Made by a program: the position numbers and the translations under genes | Notes under the pieces: generated by a model | The model's database searches: none | What the model saw: only the letters and a program-made list of their open reading frames with translations | Told to the model about the DNA's origin: nothing | Part shown: piece after piece, positions 11,450-21,965 of the stretch | How the letters are laid out: every line of letters begins with the position of its first letter | Position numbering within the stretch: position 1 is the stretch's first letter | Origin: Rapana venosa | Taxonomy: Eukaryota; Mollusca; Gastropoda; Neogastropoda; Muricidae | DNA: 64,000 nucleotides | Direction of reading: 5' to 3' | Assembly (NCBI GenBank): GCA_028751875.1 | Contig: CM054158.1 | Location: 17,701,308 to 17,765,307 of the forward strand

Positions 11450-12395
11450 TCATTCCTTGTGTTGTTCCTCCTATCATTGTCCTAGACCTTTCCTCCCATC
11501 CCCATTCCAAACTGCTGTGTCTTTAGATCTGTTCTCTACCAGTGCTGCAATTTTTATAAATTGGAAGAGAGAGAGAGAAAGAGAGAACTCTGAACTCTGA
11601 ACTCTGAAATGGTTTAATGTACATCAGTCTTTGGCCACAATACACATTGAGGGGCAAAAAATTGAAGATGAAAAGTGGAAAATGAAAAAACAATTCACAT
11701 AAGTTTGGTAAGACTTTGGCATAATACCCTGGAGTGCACTCATAACTGTATACTCTTGTATAAGCATATTCGAACGTCATGACTCATATAAAGACTGCCG
11801 TAAGCCAAAAATCAAAACCAAACACAGCTTTAAAAAATAAAAATAAAAATTAAAAATAAAAAAAAACCCAGTTTACCTTAACTGCTTCCCAGGATACCAC
11901 AAAAAGATAATAGACATGTGAACAAAGTTATTGATGGATTTATACCTGATGTGTTATAACCTTCTCACATACAAAATACAAACATCAAGCACATCATATT
12001 AAATCATAACATTTGAAATCATTAATGCTCATTAGTTGTTGGTTTTTTTTGCATTTTCATAATAGTTAGTATACTCATAAGTTATTGCATTCTCAAAACA
12101 TTCACCACTCCAGAAAAATGTATCCATCAAATACAACCATGTCAGCCCTAGGCTACTGCAATGTTAACACAATACTGTATGGAGAAAAAAAAAAAATATC
12201 ACACTGTGTTCTTTCAGAGAGAGAGAGAGAGAGCCAGATTTGTTCTGCAGATAAAAAAAAAATTAAAATGTTATTTCATGGCCTGGATTCTTCTCTGGAG
12301 TGAAGATGACACTATAAGGGGGGAAAAAAGCTTGTTAAAAGGGTAACACCTGTGATAATTACTGTTTACTTCTCAAGTAGAAGTGACATCTGTAC
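11450..12395. other. Intronic A/T-rich sequence, no gene seen
   Basis: Only short low-complexity runs are visible, for example GA at about 11565-11585, a triple GAACTCT block at 11585-11607 and A-rich runs at 11830-11870. No exon or repeat family was recognised. Confidence 0.45.
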
Positions 12396-12535
12396 ATGAG
12401 AGAGAGAGAAAGCGAGAGGGGGAGAGAGAAAGAGAGAGGAGTCAGAGAAATAGGGAGAGAGAGGAGGGGGGGTGACCGAGAGAGAGGAAGACTAGAGAGA
12501 CAGATGGACAGGCCAGCAGAGAGAGAGAGAGAGAG
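12396..12535. repeat. GA-rich purine tract
   Basis: An imperfect (GA)n/GGGAGA run in intron 2, similar in composition to 8470-8640. Confidence 0.85.
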
Positions 12536-12556
12536 CGACAATGACCATGACAAATC

Positions 12557-12613
12557 CTTTTATTTTGAGGATAATGAATGAGCACCCATGTGCTTTTTTA
12601 CCTCCAGTCCCCA
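12557..12613 (-). mobile_element. SINE-A tail 1 fragment
   Basis: The + strand TTTTATTTTGAGGATAATG and GAGCACCCATGTGC are the reverse of tail 1. An L2-like LINE tail follows directly (12629-12680, reading GATTCAGCGCTATATAAATT). Confidence 0.7.
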
Positions 12614-12626
12614 CCCTTAGGGGTTT

Positions 12627-12680
12627 GTTGCTTTACAAGATTCAGCGCTATATAAATTCCATACATTATTATTATATATG
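12627..12680 (+). mobile_element. Short L2-like LINE / SINE-B 3' tail
   Basis: It carries the terminal TTGTTGCTTTACAAGATTCA and AGCGCTATATAAATTCC with an ATTATTATT tail. The same sequence ends the insertion nested in the LINE at 56.95 kb and recurs at 15.71 kb. Confidence 0.65.
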
Positions 12681-12740
12681 ATAAAATAAAATAAAGCCCA
12701 TATCAGTACACTCACACAGGTAACGGGGGGGAAATATCTA

Positions 12741-12990
12741 CACCCCCCCCCCCCCCCCCCCCACCCCCCCAAAAAAAAAATCACCGAAAAGCGAGAGAGA
12801 ATAAGCAACAATAAGTAATAAAGAAAGCAAAACAGAAAACGCAGAAACAACCGAAAAAATAGCAAAGAAACCAAGAGCAAAATAAAAGCAGCAACAACAA
12901 CAAGGGGAGAGGGGACAACTGAATAATCCCCCCTCCAAAGAAACCAAAACTAAAACAGAACAAAACAAAATAAAAACCTCCATAATATAA

Positions 12991-13058
<68 letters not shown>
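12741..13058. repeat. Poly-C tract, A-rich stretch and (GA)n microsatellite
   Basis: A long C run at about 12741-12771, purine/A-rich sequence between, and an uninterrupted (GA)n at about 12993-13058. All apparent open frames are compositional. Confidence 0.9.
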
Positions 13059-14085
13059 ATATACATGGAGTTGTACAAGTCTTTCCAATACATTGAATAT
13101 ATCTTTTGTCATATTTTGTTGTGTTCTCACCATCAGTTTACAACTGTGTGTGCGCATAAAGCACACTTATGTCTGCCTATATAGTAGGTAAGGGGAAAAA
13201 AAGAAGGTTGATTTATTAAGCATTTTTTTAAAAAATACAACTAGGCTCAAGAAGGGAAACAGTAAAATTATTTATGTTGACATACTTATTTTTCTTCAAC
13301 ATTTACTCTACTTACTTTTTTTCCTTGTGGCACACTTTGTGTGTGTTTATTGTATTTATTTTATTTTATTTTATTCATTTTATTTCAAGGATACACCCAT
13401 CATTATTATTTTGAGTGTGTGTGTGTGTGTGTGTGTTCCCAGAAACTAAATGATACTGCATAGAGTATGAAGGGCTGTGTATGGATGTAGTTGGATAAAT
13501 GCTTGTGTGTGTGTGTGCCTGTTTGCAGGCATGCTTGTGTGTATGTGTGTGAGTGTGTGTGTGTGTGTGTGTGCATGTATAGGTGTGCATGCATGCATGT
13601 GTGCGAGCATGCATGTATACATGCGTGTGTGTGTGTGTGCGTGTGTGTGTGTGTGCATGAGTGCATGCGTGTGTGCATGCATGCATGGGTGTGTGTATGT
13701 GAGTGTGTGTGTGCATGTGCATGCAGGTGTGCATGTGAGTGCGTATGTGTGCGTATGTTGATAATCTCCTAACATTCACATTAAGTTTTCTACTTAGAAG
13801 CCATTGATGGTAATTTTCAGTCATGATGTTTTAAACATATTTGAATAAACGCATTCCCGGTCTTATAATGGACATTACATTTTAAAAAATATTTTTATAG
13901 AACCCTGCCCTTATCCCAGTAGCTGCACCGCCAATATTTTGCCATGTTGGCATTTATTTAACAAGGCCTTCACCCATCATTAAACGCCGCAACCTGTCCA
14001 TCAGGAAATAAGTTACGATATCGATTTATATAGTTTTTGTGGAGTAATCAATACCATGATGTTGGCAACACATTGCAGTTTCCAG
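13059..14085. repeat. Intronic sequence with long TG/CATG alternating tract
   Basis: At 13414-13760 the + strand is mostly alternating purine-pyrimidine (TG runs with CATGCATG interruptions), a composition able to adopt Z-form DNA. The remainder is A/T-rich with no exon candidate. Confidence 0.7.
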
Positions 14086-14088
14086 TAC

Positions 14089-14226
14089 ACCTACCCTGGG
14101 GTTGGGTATTGCAGGTTTGAAATATGATAGCGTAGAAAATTGAAATACAAGTGGGTCACCTACCCTGGGGTGGGATATTGCAGGCTTGAAATATGATAGC
14201 ATAGAAAATTGAAATAACAAGTGGGT
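14089..14226. repeat. Tandem duplication of about 70 bp (two units)
   Basis: The block from CACCTACCCTGGGG through AAGTGGGT occurs twice in direct succession with few differences (GGTTGGGTATT against GGTGGGATATT). It is in intron 2. Confidence 0.85.
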
Positions 14227-14514
14227 TTATAGAACAAAGTTTTATTCTCTGCGGGGATTGTTTACTTATGTGTTTTCGCTTACTGAGTGTGTTTACGTTT
14301 CGTGGTTATAAAGTTTTGTTTGTTGTCTGGATCTATAACTGGAAATAAAGACACACCACGGGGAAATGTTGGGGTTTTATGTATAGATTCATGCATATGG
14401 TTGTTTATGCATTGTAACAGATGCATTCATGTGTATGTATGCGTGTAAACTCTTTACTTATGTCTCTCTCCACTCACACACGTACATTTAGATACATACA
14501 GGCACACTACACAT

Positions 14515-14613
14515 ACACACACACACTCACACACACAACACACACACTCACACACACAAACACACACACACACACACACACACACAGAGCACAGACACAC
14601 ACACACACACACA
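14515..14613. repeat. (CA)n microsatellite
   Basis: Imperfect CA repeat with ACTCAC and AAACAC variants, directly followed by a miniature SINE-A. Confidence 0.9.
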
Positions 14614-14614
14614 C

Positions 14615-14703
14615 GGGGGGACGGGATAGCCTAGTGGTTAGAACAAAGAGATATTTTCCCCTGGAGTTAACAGATGACAGAATAAAATTAAAATAAATAA
14701 ATA
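14615..14703 (+). mobile_element. Miniature, internally deleted SINE-A
   Basis: The intact head start GGGACGGGATAGCCTAGTGG is followed by a short CCCCTGGAGTTAAC segment, and then the A-rich tail (AATAAAATTAAAATAAATAA). Nearly all of the core is missing. It sits between two CA tracts. Confidence 0.7.
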
Positions 14704-14835
14704 AACACACACACACACACAAATCACACACACATGCACACACAATTCTTAGACCAGAAACAGACAAATATAACATGTATGGTACTTGCTTTGTCTTTGC
14801 TTTGGGGTGGATTTTGTTTGTTTCTTTTTTGTTTC

Positions 14836-14933
14836 TCAGCTAGAGTTCAGAGGTTAACCAGTGGTGACATTTTTGCATGCGTTTCCATTTTTGCCCAACA
14901 TTAAGGTAGCCATATTCCGACTTTGGGGGGATA
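14836..14933 (-). mobile_element. SINE-A tail 2 fragment
   Basis: CTCAGCTAGAGTTCAGAGG opens the fragment and TTAAGGTAGCCATATTCCGA closes it. It ends about 180 bp upstream of transporter exon 3. Confidence 0.7.
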
Positions 14934-15112
14934 CAGTTGGGAATTGAAGCTGCCAGTTTTTCCAGTATGTCAGCTATGTGTTGCTTGCTGCACAGAGGGC
15001 AAAGTGTGTTGACTCTGTATGGTGCTGTAAGCTCTGTGATGATAATCATGTGTGTGTGTGTGTGATTTAGTCTTTTATCCCTAGATGTATAATCCTTTGC
15101 TCGATGTTGCAG

Positions 15113-15211
15113 ATTTACTTCCGTGACCTGCCCAGCAGTGCAATGTCCAACCCAGAGCGAGGCATCGGTACAGACATGGCTACCCTTGACTCTGCATATT
15201 TTCTCTCTCAG
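15113..15211 (+). CDS. SLC45A3: SLC45A3-like transporter, coding exon 3 (residues 522-554)
   Basis: This 99-nt exon (33 codons, phase 0 at both ends) encodes the loop before TM11 and its start. The residues ERGIGTDMATLDSAYFLSQ (536-554) contain the family block RGxGTDxAxLDSAxxLSQ. The acceptor is TTGCAG (15111-15112) and the donor is GTAATG (15212). The exon is symmetric, so skipping would keep the frame but remove the conserved RGIGTD block. Intron 2 is about 8.8 kb, so a further small in-frame exon there cannot be excluded. From memory the vertebrate protein has a longer loop here. Confidence 0.88.
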
Positions 15212-15296
15212 GTAATGTGTGTGTGTGTGTGGAGGGGATGGGGGGGGGGGGGATGCTTGTGCATATATTTGTGTTCCCAGCCATGCCCCTGTCTTC

Positions 15297-15626
15297 CCAG
15301 TTTGATGAAAAAAAATTGAACTGAATGTCAAGAGTCCTTCAGATGAGACTATAAACTTGAGGCTCTGTGTGCAAATGCACGCAGAATATCTTGGACCACA
15401 CAAGTTAAAAACCTGTTCCACTTTTCAGAAGAGTAGGCCATTTCGTGCCTGTAGGAATGGATGACACAATTCTTTAAAAAACGTATGCACCCAGATATGT
15501 TTAGACACCATCCCTGATAAAGGAATGCGGCTACATAAATGGTGGGGTAAAAAGAAAAAAGAAAAACAGTTGCAGCCACAAAAATCTCACCATGGGTTAA
15601 CAACCGTGGAGCTCTAGTAACTGAGG
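15297..15626 (+). mobile_element. SINE-A (partial head 2, core, tail 2)
   Basis: It starts with TTTGATGAAAAAAAATTGAA, found just after head 2 in the 43.7-kb copy. It continues through the core and tail 2, ending GGAGCTCTAGTAACTGAGG. It lies in intron 3. Confidence 0.75.
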
Positions 15627-15712
15627 AACAGGGGGTGTGGGTTGAAATGTACATACATACATACGTTCACACATGCATACATATGTACATATATATATAT
15701 ATATATACGAGC

Positions 15713-15754
15713 GCTTTGATTTGTTGCTTTACAAGATTCAGTGCTATATAAATT

Positions 15755-15799
<45 letters not shown>
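15713..15799 (+). mobile_element. L2-like LINE tail expanding into (AT)n
   Basis: CGCTTTGATTTGTTGCTTTA and the sub-terminal AGTGCTATATAAATTCC are followed by a (TA)n run in place of the usual TTA tail. Intron 3. Confidence 0.65.
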
Positions 15800-15801
<2 letters not shown>

Positions 15802-15897
15802 TTATAACAAAAAAGCCAGGGTGTGTTTAAGTGGTTTCCCATAATTATTCTTTCCTTCAGTGTTGTCTGCCTGCCGTTTTTGCTGTCGGTCAAATAT

Positions 15898-15903
15898 AAC
15901 ACA

Positions 15904-15970
<67 letters not shown>

Positions 15971-16245
15971 CACACACAACACACACACAACACAACACAA
16001 CACAACACAGTACAGCACAGCACAGCACAACACAACACAACACACACACAACACAACACACACACACAACTACACACACAACTTACACACAACACAACAC
16101 ACACACACAACACAAAACACACACACACACACACACACAACACACACACACACACAACACACACACACACACACAACACACACACAACACACACACACAC
16201 ACACACACAACACACACACACCACATACCACTCACACACATAAGC
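15898..16245. repeat. Long CA-derived satellite just before exon 4
   Basis: About 350 bp of (CA)n with ACAACAC variants, ending about 25 bp upstream of the exon 4 boundary. Long His-Thr or Val-Cys open frames over it are artefacts. Confidence 0.95.
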
Positions 16246-16270
16246 CCCTATCAAAACTTTGTGGCTGCAG

Positions 16271-16447
16271 GTAATACTCACGGTAGTGATGGGAGGCATC
16301 GTGCACATCACGGGCACCATCGTCAGCTACATGGTGACTGCCGGAGCCTTTGGTCTCCTGGCCTGCTTCTTCATCCAGAACATCATCGTCTGTGAAGACG
16401 ACATGGTGCAGTTTGTCTACGTCCGTCCCTCCTCCTCCACCCTCTGA
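16271..16447 (+). CDS. SLC45A3: SLC45A3-like transporter, final coding exon (residues 555-612, stop)
   Basis: The exon encodes TM11 and TM12 and a short C-terminal tail. It opens VILTVVMGGIVHITGT and continues YMVTAGAFGLLACFF (574-588), with spacing like the SLC45A3 C-terminus (SQV..., MGxIV, YMVxA). The acceptor is GCTGCAG (16265-16270... exon from 16271), frame phase 0. Stop TGA 16445-16447. The tail ends RPSSSTL. A (TG)n tract begins about 90 bp after the stop, presumably in the 3' UTR. Confidence 0.9.
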   Translation, partial: VILTVVMGGIVHITGTIVSYMVTAGAFGLLACFFIQNIIVCEDDMVQFVYVRPSSSTL

Positions 16448-16548
16448 TGCCAATTTGTGATGATGGGTTGAGGCGACCTTTGTGAGGGAAGTGGGGTTGA
16501 GTTATAGGGTGATGTTGTGGTAGTGTGGAGTCATGGGTGTGTGTGTGT

Positions 16549-16596
<48 letters not shown>

Positions 16597-17858
16597 TGAT
16601 GTGATGTGATATCTTCAGTTTAATGTCTGTCACATGTAGCGATTTTAGACTAAATGTGTGTGTGTGTGCATATGTGTGTGTGCATATGTGTGTGGTTTTA
16701 ATTGTCTTTTCTTTTGTGTGTGTGTTGTGGCAGGGGGGGGGGGGGGGTTGTTTGTTTGTGTGATGTATGATGTTTTGCTTTGTTTATGTGCATGTTAGGT
16801 TTTCTGTTAAGATATCGAGTTCATTCTTTGGAAGAAGCTTATCGCATTGGTATAGGAATGGAACAGAAAGTGTGTGTGTGTGTAGTGCGCATGTGTGTGT
16901 GTGCACACATGTGATAGAAATATCAGGCTTACAAAGTTACATCTCCACCATTCTAGATTTTGAAAGAGAGCATGTCAGCTTTTCATGTTTCAAAACAGCA
17001 TTTTTGAGTTGTTGCACTTGTTAATAACATTTTTAGTCAAAAAGTCTTTGTTACAAAAGTTTAAATCATTACCTTTTTCAAAAAGATCAAATAGCTTTTG
17101 GTCAAAACTCATTTGTCACAAAGTTTAAATCATAACTTTTGTCAAAAATGTAGCACTAGAATAGCAATGCAGTGGATGTTAGTGTTAGGGTACTTTAATG
17201 AAACATTTCACTTGTACAACTGTTAGTGTTTCCGAATCAGTTACTGATGTTAAACAATTACGGGTTCATCCATCATAGTTTTGTTGACTCACACTAACTG
17301 AAATCATTTCAGGGGTAAAAATATTTTACCCTTTTTTTTTTTAAGTTTGAAAGTGGGAATGATAAGTCACGATCATGGAAATGGCCTCGCTGGTTGATCA
17401 TCCAAACTTGTGTTTAGCGTAAGTAGGAGAATTCTATAACAGTTCTTGGTTAGCAACTGTTGGTTTGCTTGTGTGTTTATCTATTTTTCATGTACTCATT
17501 GTGAAAGCGGTACTCATTTGGTTTTCCCTTTGTGCTGATTTATGGCATAGTACCTAATGCTGAATGTCCTGCTCTTGCTGAGAATCCCTCCTCTGACTTC
17601 TTGTTCTCTCACCTCATGTTCATGTTATACCGACTAGTCCAAATTACAACTTTTGTCCTTTCGTATCTGTTATGAGATTGGAAAGACTTGTTTACCAACT
17701 ACCCAGGAAGTTCAGTTCTTGCGTGCAGTGGTGCCTTTTTTTTTCTTTTTTGCGCTGTCTCCTGGAATTTTTGAGGTGGTGTTTGGAAGAGTGGGTTTTT
17801 TGCAGTTTGTTGACTACGATTATCTGTGTTTTACTCCTGTGGTACTCATTTTCTTCTA

Positions 17859-17893
<35 letters not shown>

Positions 17894-18279
17894 TTTTTTA
17901 AAGCATAATTTTATTTTGAACAAACATTCATATTCAGAGGCTGTAACATATTCTCAAGGATTGTGTGTGGTCATAGAGTTTAAGATTTTATAAGTTTAAA
18001 AGGATTTTTATTATCTATAATTTGCTTTGGGTTGTGTTTTGGGTTGTTTTTGTTTTTTTATACTGTATGGGGTTAGACGATGAGGAAGGGATGGTGGTAG
18101 GGGGAGAGGAGTGGAGAGAAAAAAAACCACCTGTAGTTCATCTTCTGCTAGCAAGTAACAGTATCAGTATCTTACTGTCTTCATCTGAATGGCGGGGGGT
18201 GGGTGGAGAATTGTTCCTTGTGACTGTATGTGTTGTGTGTGTTTTGGGGGAGGGGTGGGTGGGGATTTTTTTTTTGTTC
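16448..18279 (+). other. Probable 3' UTR / downstream flank of the transporter gene
   Basis: It contains (TG)n at about 16538-16590, a hairpin repeat copy at 16609-16650, a G run (16733-16747), an imperfect roughly 65-bp direct duplication around 17035-17160 (two blocks with GTTTAAATCAT), and a C31 run at 17860-17890. No exon was recognised. The transcript end is not determinable; AATAAA occurs near 19578. Confidence 0.4.
16609..16650 (+). repeat. Hairpin repeat family, copy 1
   Basis: ATCTTCAGTTTAATGTCTGT leads into an imperfect stem (GTCT...TCAC / GCGA...AGAC). It is the same layout as 54648-54695 and the split copy flanking the LINE (55400-55437 with 60037-60060). It lies about 160 bp downstream of the transporter stop codon. 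Confidence 0.55.
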
Positions 18280-18361
18280 TTTGGCTAGAGCTCCAAGGTT
18301 TACCAATGGTGAGATTTTTGCGTATGCGACTGTTTTTGCCTACCATTAAGGTAGCCATATT
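18280..18361 (-). mobile_element. SINE-A tail 2 fragment
   Basis: GGCTAGAGCTCCAAGGTTTA to TTAAGGTAGCCATATTC is tail 2 in reverse. It is cut off by the following T48 plus G17 tract (18367-18431). Confidence 0.75.
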
Positions 18362-18364
18362 CTT

Positions 18365-18415
<51 letters not shown>

Positions 18416-18431
18416 GGGGGGGGGGGGGGGG

Positions 18432-20401
18432 TGGTGTATGAGTCCATGCCATCAGTCTTTCCCTCCTGCTGCTGAAGAACAGCCAAAAGTATTGCTGTGG
18501 TGGGGTGTGTTCATGTTACCTGTTAACTATGACCCGTTTCTTTGCTGCATTATGTTGATCTCTGTCATCAGAATGTCAATTTTGTTTCGTTTTATGCTGT
18601 GTTCATTGATGATTTGGGGGGTATTTTTCTGTTAGCGTCATTCTTGGCTGTGTTCATGTGTAACACGGAAATTATTTTAGTTTGTGTTGATACAGAAATT
18701 ATTTCAGCAATACTTATCTCTGTCAGCATTTTGACTGTTATCTCAGTTAAAGGTACTGTGTTAGTAATGGTATCTTGTTGAATGTGCAAGATTACTTTTT
18801 CTTTTGGACTGTCAACGTCCTTGCAGATCTTTACAGGTCTTGGGGATGTGAGGTGAGGTCTACAAGGCTTTGTAGTTCTTTCAGTCTCCATAAAATGCCT
18901 TGTGTGTTGAATTCAAGTCCTTTTTCAACACTGGAAGCCCTATTTCTATCCTGCAGTACACAGGGAGAGAAACACTGTTTCAACGAATTTCACAGACTAT
19001 CCATGAATATATTGTCTGTATTTTAACATGGGAAAGCACTTTGAAACTGATGTGTTTGTCACCGCTTAAACACTATCCTAGTATTGATGTAAATTTACAT
19101 ATCTATGTATTGTTTTGTCATTGATGTATCGCATGTTTGTTTCTGAAGCATTGACAGATTTGTTTTCTAGTATACTTGCAGCTTAGCATGAAATCTAACA
19201 ATGCTAGTGAATTTTGTCATCAGTGAGTTTGGGCCCAAATTTGTTTTGACGCATGAAAGAGATGTTAAATATGTGATTACACTGCATTAGTACATTACGG
19301 TTTAGTTTCCCGAGTCCATAAAGTTATTTTGTCAAGTGTTTGTATTAATCGGGCATCTTTTGTTTGCCCGTAGGGGGGATTTTACAAGCTGGTTGTAGTT
19401 GAAATAGTTATCTTTGAGACACATGAGTCATGTAGATGTCTTAGTCAGAGAGATCACCATATTTCATGGACAGTTTGTTTGTAGAGACTTTTTTTTAGTG
19501 CTTGATTATTTGTTCTTTATATTGATGGTTTGGGTTTGGATTTTTTTAAAACTTGAAATGATAATGATACAGGAAGGAAATAAAGTAAGATTTTTTTTTT
19601 AATTAAAAAGAAGAGAGAGAGAATTTATAAGCAATCATGGATGAAATTAAGGAATTTATGATGAAAAGGAAATTTGGAATTTAACAATGTTTTTAGATCA
19701 TATACGAAAAAAATTATGGCTATGGACCATTATTGATTCTGAATTTGATATGCTATCAAGAATGTTGATTTTCATTTGTGAGACGGTATCTTGCTTTTAC
19801 AGCTTCCTTTAAATCTGCACTCAAAGCTTTTTTTTTCCTCCCTGGTTGAATGTCAGACTGAGTGTTATTCCATGTTAGCATGGACATAATGTGAGTTTGT
19901 GTGTTGTGTGTGTGTGGTGTGTATATGTGTGTTTTTGTGTGTGTTATATGTGTGTGTGTGTGTGTTATATGTGTGTGTGTGTATACACATACATACACAC
20001 ATACAATATTTTGTATTTTTTTTGTGTGGTGTGTGTTTATCTAAATTCTTTTATTTTGAGGATAGTGTGTGTGTTTGTGTGTGTGTGTACACAAGCATGT
20101 GTGTTCCATTAATGCATGGCTGTTGAAATACAAGGGAGGAGTTGTCCCCTGTTTGCAGTATATAATTAGAATCATTTATTGTGTGCTTCAGTTAGTGAGA
20201 GAGGAAGCTACTTCCTTCATGTAGCCGTGCTAACAGAGATAGATAGAAGACAGACATACACATTGGACTCCTTCTTTTTTCATATATCTAATGCGAACAA
20301 AGAGAGAAGCTTTGAATGCCATGCCAGGATCCTAATTTTATACATGCAAGACTGATTTAAACTTCAGCTACTCACTGGATGATGGTAAATGTATTCAAGT
20401 T
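18432..20401. other. Downstream flank, no gene seen
   Basis: A/T-rich sequence without recognised domains. A TG/TATG microsatellite is at about 19890-20000. A 22-bp SINE-A tail 1 scrap (TTCTTTTATTTTGAGGATAG) is at about 20047. Confidence 0.45.
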
Positions 20402-20715
20402 TCAGTTCTTTTATTTTGACGATGATGAATAAGCACACTTATTTACATTCAGTCCCCATGTGCGCACGGTTTTGTCAATTTTGTCATCCATTCCACCAGC
20501 ACACAATGGCCTTCTTTTCAAAAAAGGGAATGGGATTTTTAACATGTGTGCAAGATGTTCTGCATACATTCAGACACAGAACCTGGGTTTATAGTCTCAC
20601 CTGAAGGACTTTTGAGGGAGTGGAGTCAGCACAGGTGTTAACTCCAGGGGGAAAATTCTCTTGATTGGGCGTCTTGGTGGTGGATCAAACCCGGGTCCTC
20701 AGATCGTGAACAGAC
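20402..20715 (-). mobile_element. SINE-A (partial head 1, core, tail 1)
   Basis: The + strand runs from TTTTATTTTGACGATGATG through the core (CACACAATGGCCTTCTTTTC) to a head with B-box-like GATCAAACCCGGGTCC. The 5'-most head bases are lost. Confidence 0.75.
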
Positions 20716-20864
20716 AGCAACCCCTCCCTTTTGTACTTGACAAAGACCTAGGAGTGTTGCTCAGCACTCACACCCAGAGGTGTACCTCCATCATGGAAGA
20801 AAGAAAATTTGTGTTTGCTCACATTTCAGTATCATCACACAAATTATTTTCCAGTACGAAAGGT

Positions 20865-21965
20865 ATTATTTTCAGATTTCTTCATCTGATTTTTCCTCTG
20901 GAATGTATTGTGGTATGTATTATTTTTTAACTGCCGATAAAGAGAACAATGGAATGTGCATTATATATGAAAGTTTTTTGGTGTTTTTTTTCTACAGTTT
21001 ATTCTTTCATCATGGCTGTGTTTTTCTATACCTGTAACATGATAGAATAGTGCACATCTGTATGAAATATATTATTCTGTTGTTTTTTGTTGTTTTTTCT
21101 GCATGGTTGTACATAGCTATATATTATTTCTCCACTGCCAAAAAAAAAGTATATATATATATTTTTGTTTTATTTATTCTTTCAACTTCATTGTATTCAG
21201 TTTTATTCCTCTGATGTTCACAAACAAAAATATAGTATGATATGCATCTTATGAAAGTTGTTATTGATTTTCTTCATTCATTCTTTCAGCTTGATTGTAC
21301 AGTTATGTTCATGTTTATAACAGAAATGATAGTATGGATGCAGCCTATGAAGATATTGTGTTTTCCCCTGAATTAATCTTTCAGCTTGATTGCTTTTTAT
21401 CATGTATTATTTCTTTCTTTGCTGTTGGTAAATGAAATGATAAAAGTGTGTGCATGGTATAAAAGTTGGGTTGTTTTTTTTAGACATGATTTTATTTTGT
21501 TCTTTATCATTTCTTCAATGCTGTCAACGAAATTGATAGTGTGGCATACACCATGTGACAGATATTATTCATTTTGTACAGGTGTGTTTGATTTTAGTTT
21601 GATATGTATCATTCATATACTGTCAATAAGAAAAATGATACTATGGTTTGCAACTTATGACAAAAAGCATCATTTATTTTCTTCTAAAAATGATTTCATG
21701 TTGGCATATATACATTTTCTTCATTGTCAGTAAAGGAATTGATAGTGTAATGGGTTACTTCTGAATGGGTGGGTTTGTGTTTTTTCAGTTGTTCTTGATT
21801 CCATTTTGGTATGTATCATGTCATCACTGAGTATGGTGTGCAAATTGTGAAGTATGTTATTTATTTTCTACATTTCCCCCCCTTGCTTGCATTTTGGTAT
21901 AAAATATTTCTCCATTGATAATGAAGAAAATGATTGTATGGTATGGAACTTATGTTTCGTTTATA
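20865..21965. repeat. Degenerate tandem repeat, period about 98 bp, about 11 units
   Basis: The anchor ending TATGAAAG recurs in recognisable form at about 20959, 21052, 21244, 21340, 21452, 21545, 21650, 21753, 21840 and 21945. That is a mean spacing of about 98 bp with one weak unit near 21148. Each unit has the same order: TTTCAGCTTGATTG, GTATGTATTATTTC, CTGTCAATAA, AATGATAGTATGG, GCAACTTATGAAAG and TTATTTATTTTCTTC. Units are much diverged, so the array is old. It lies about 4.5 kb downstream of the transporter stop codon. Confidence 0.75.
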
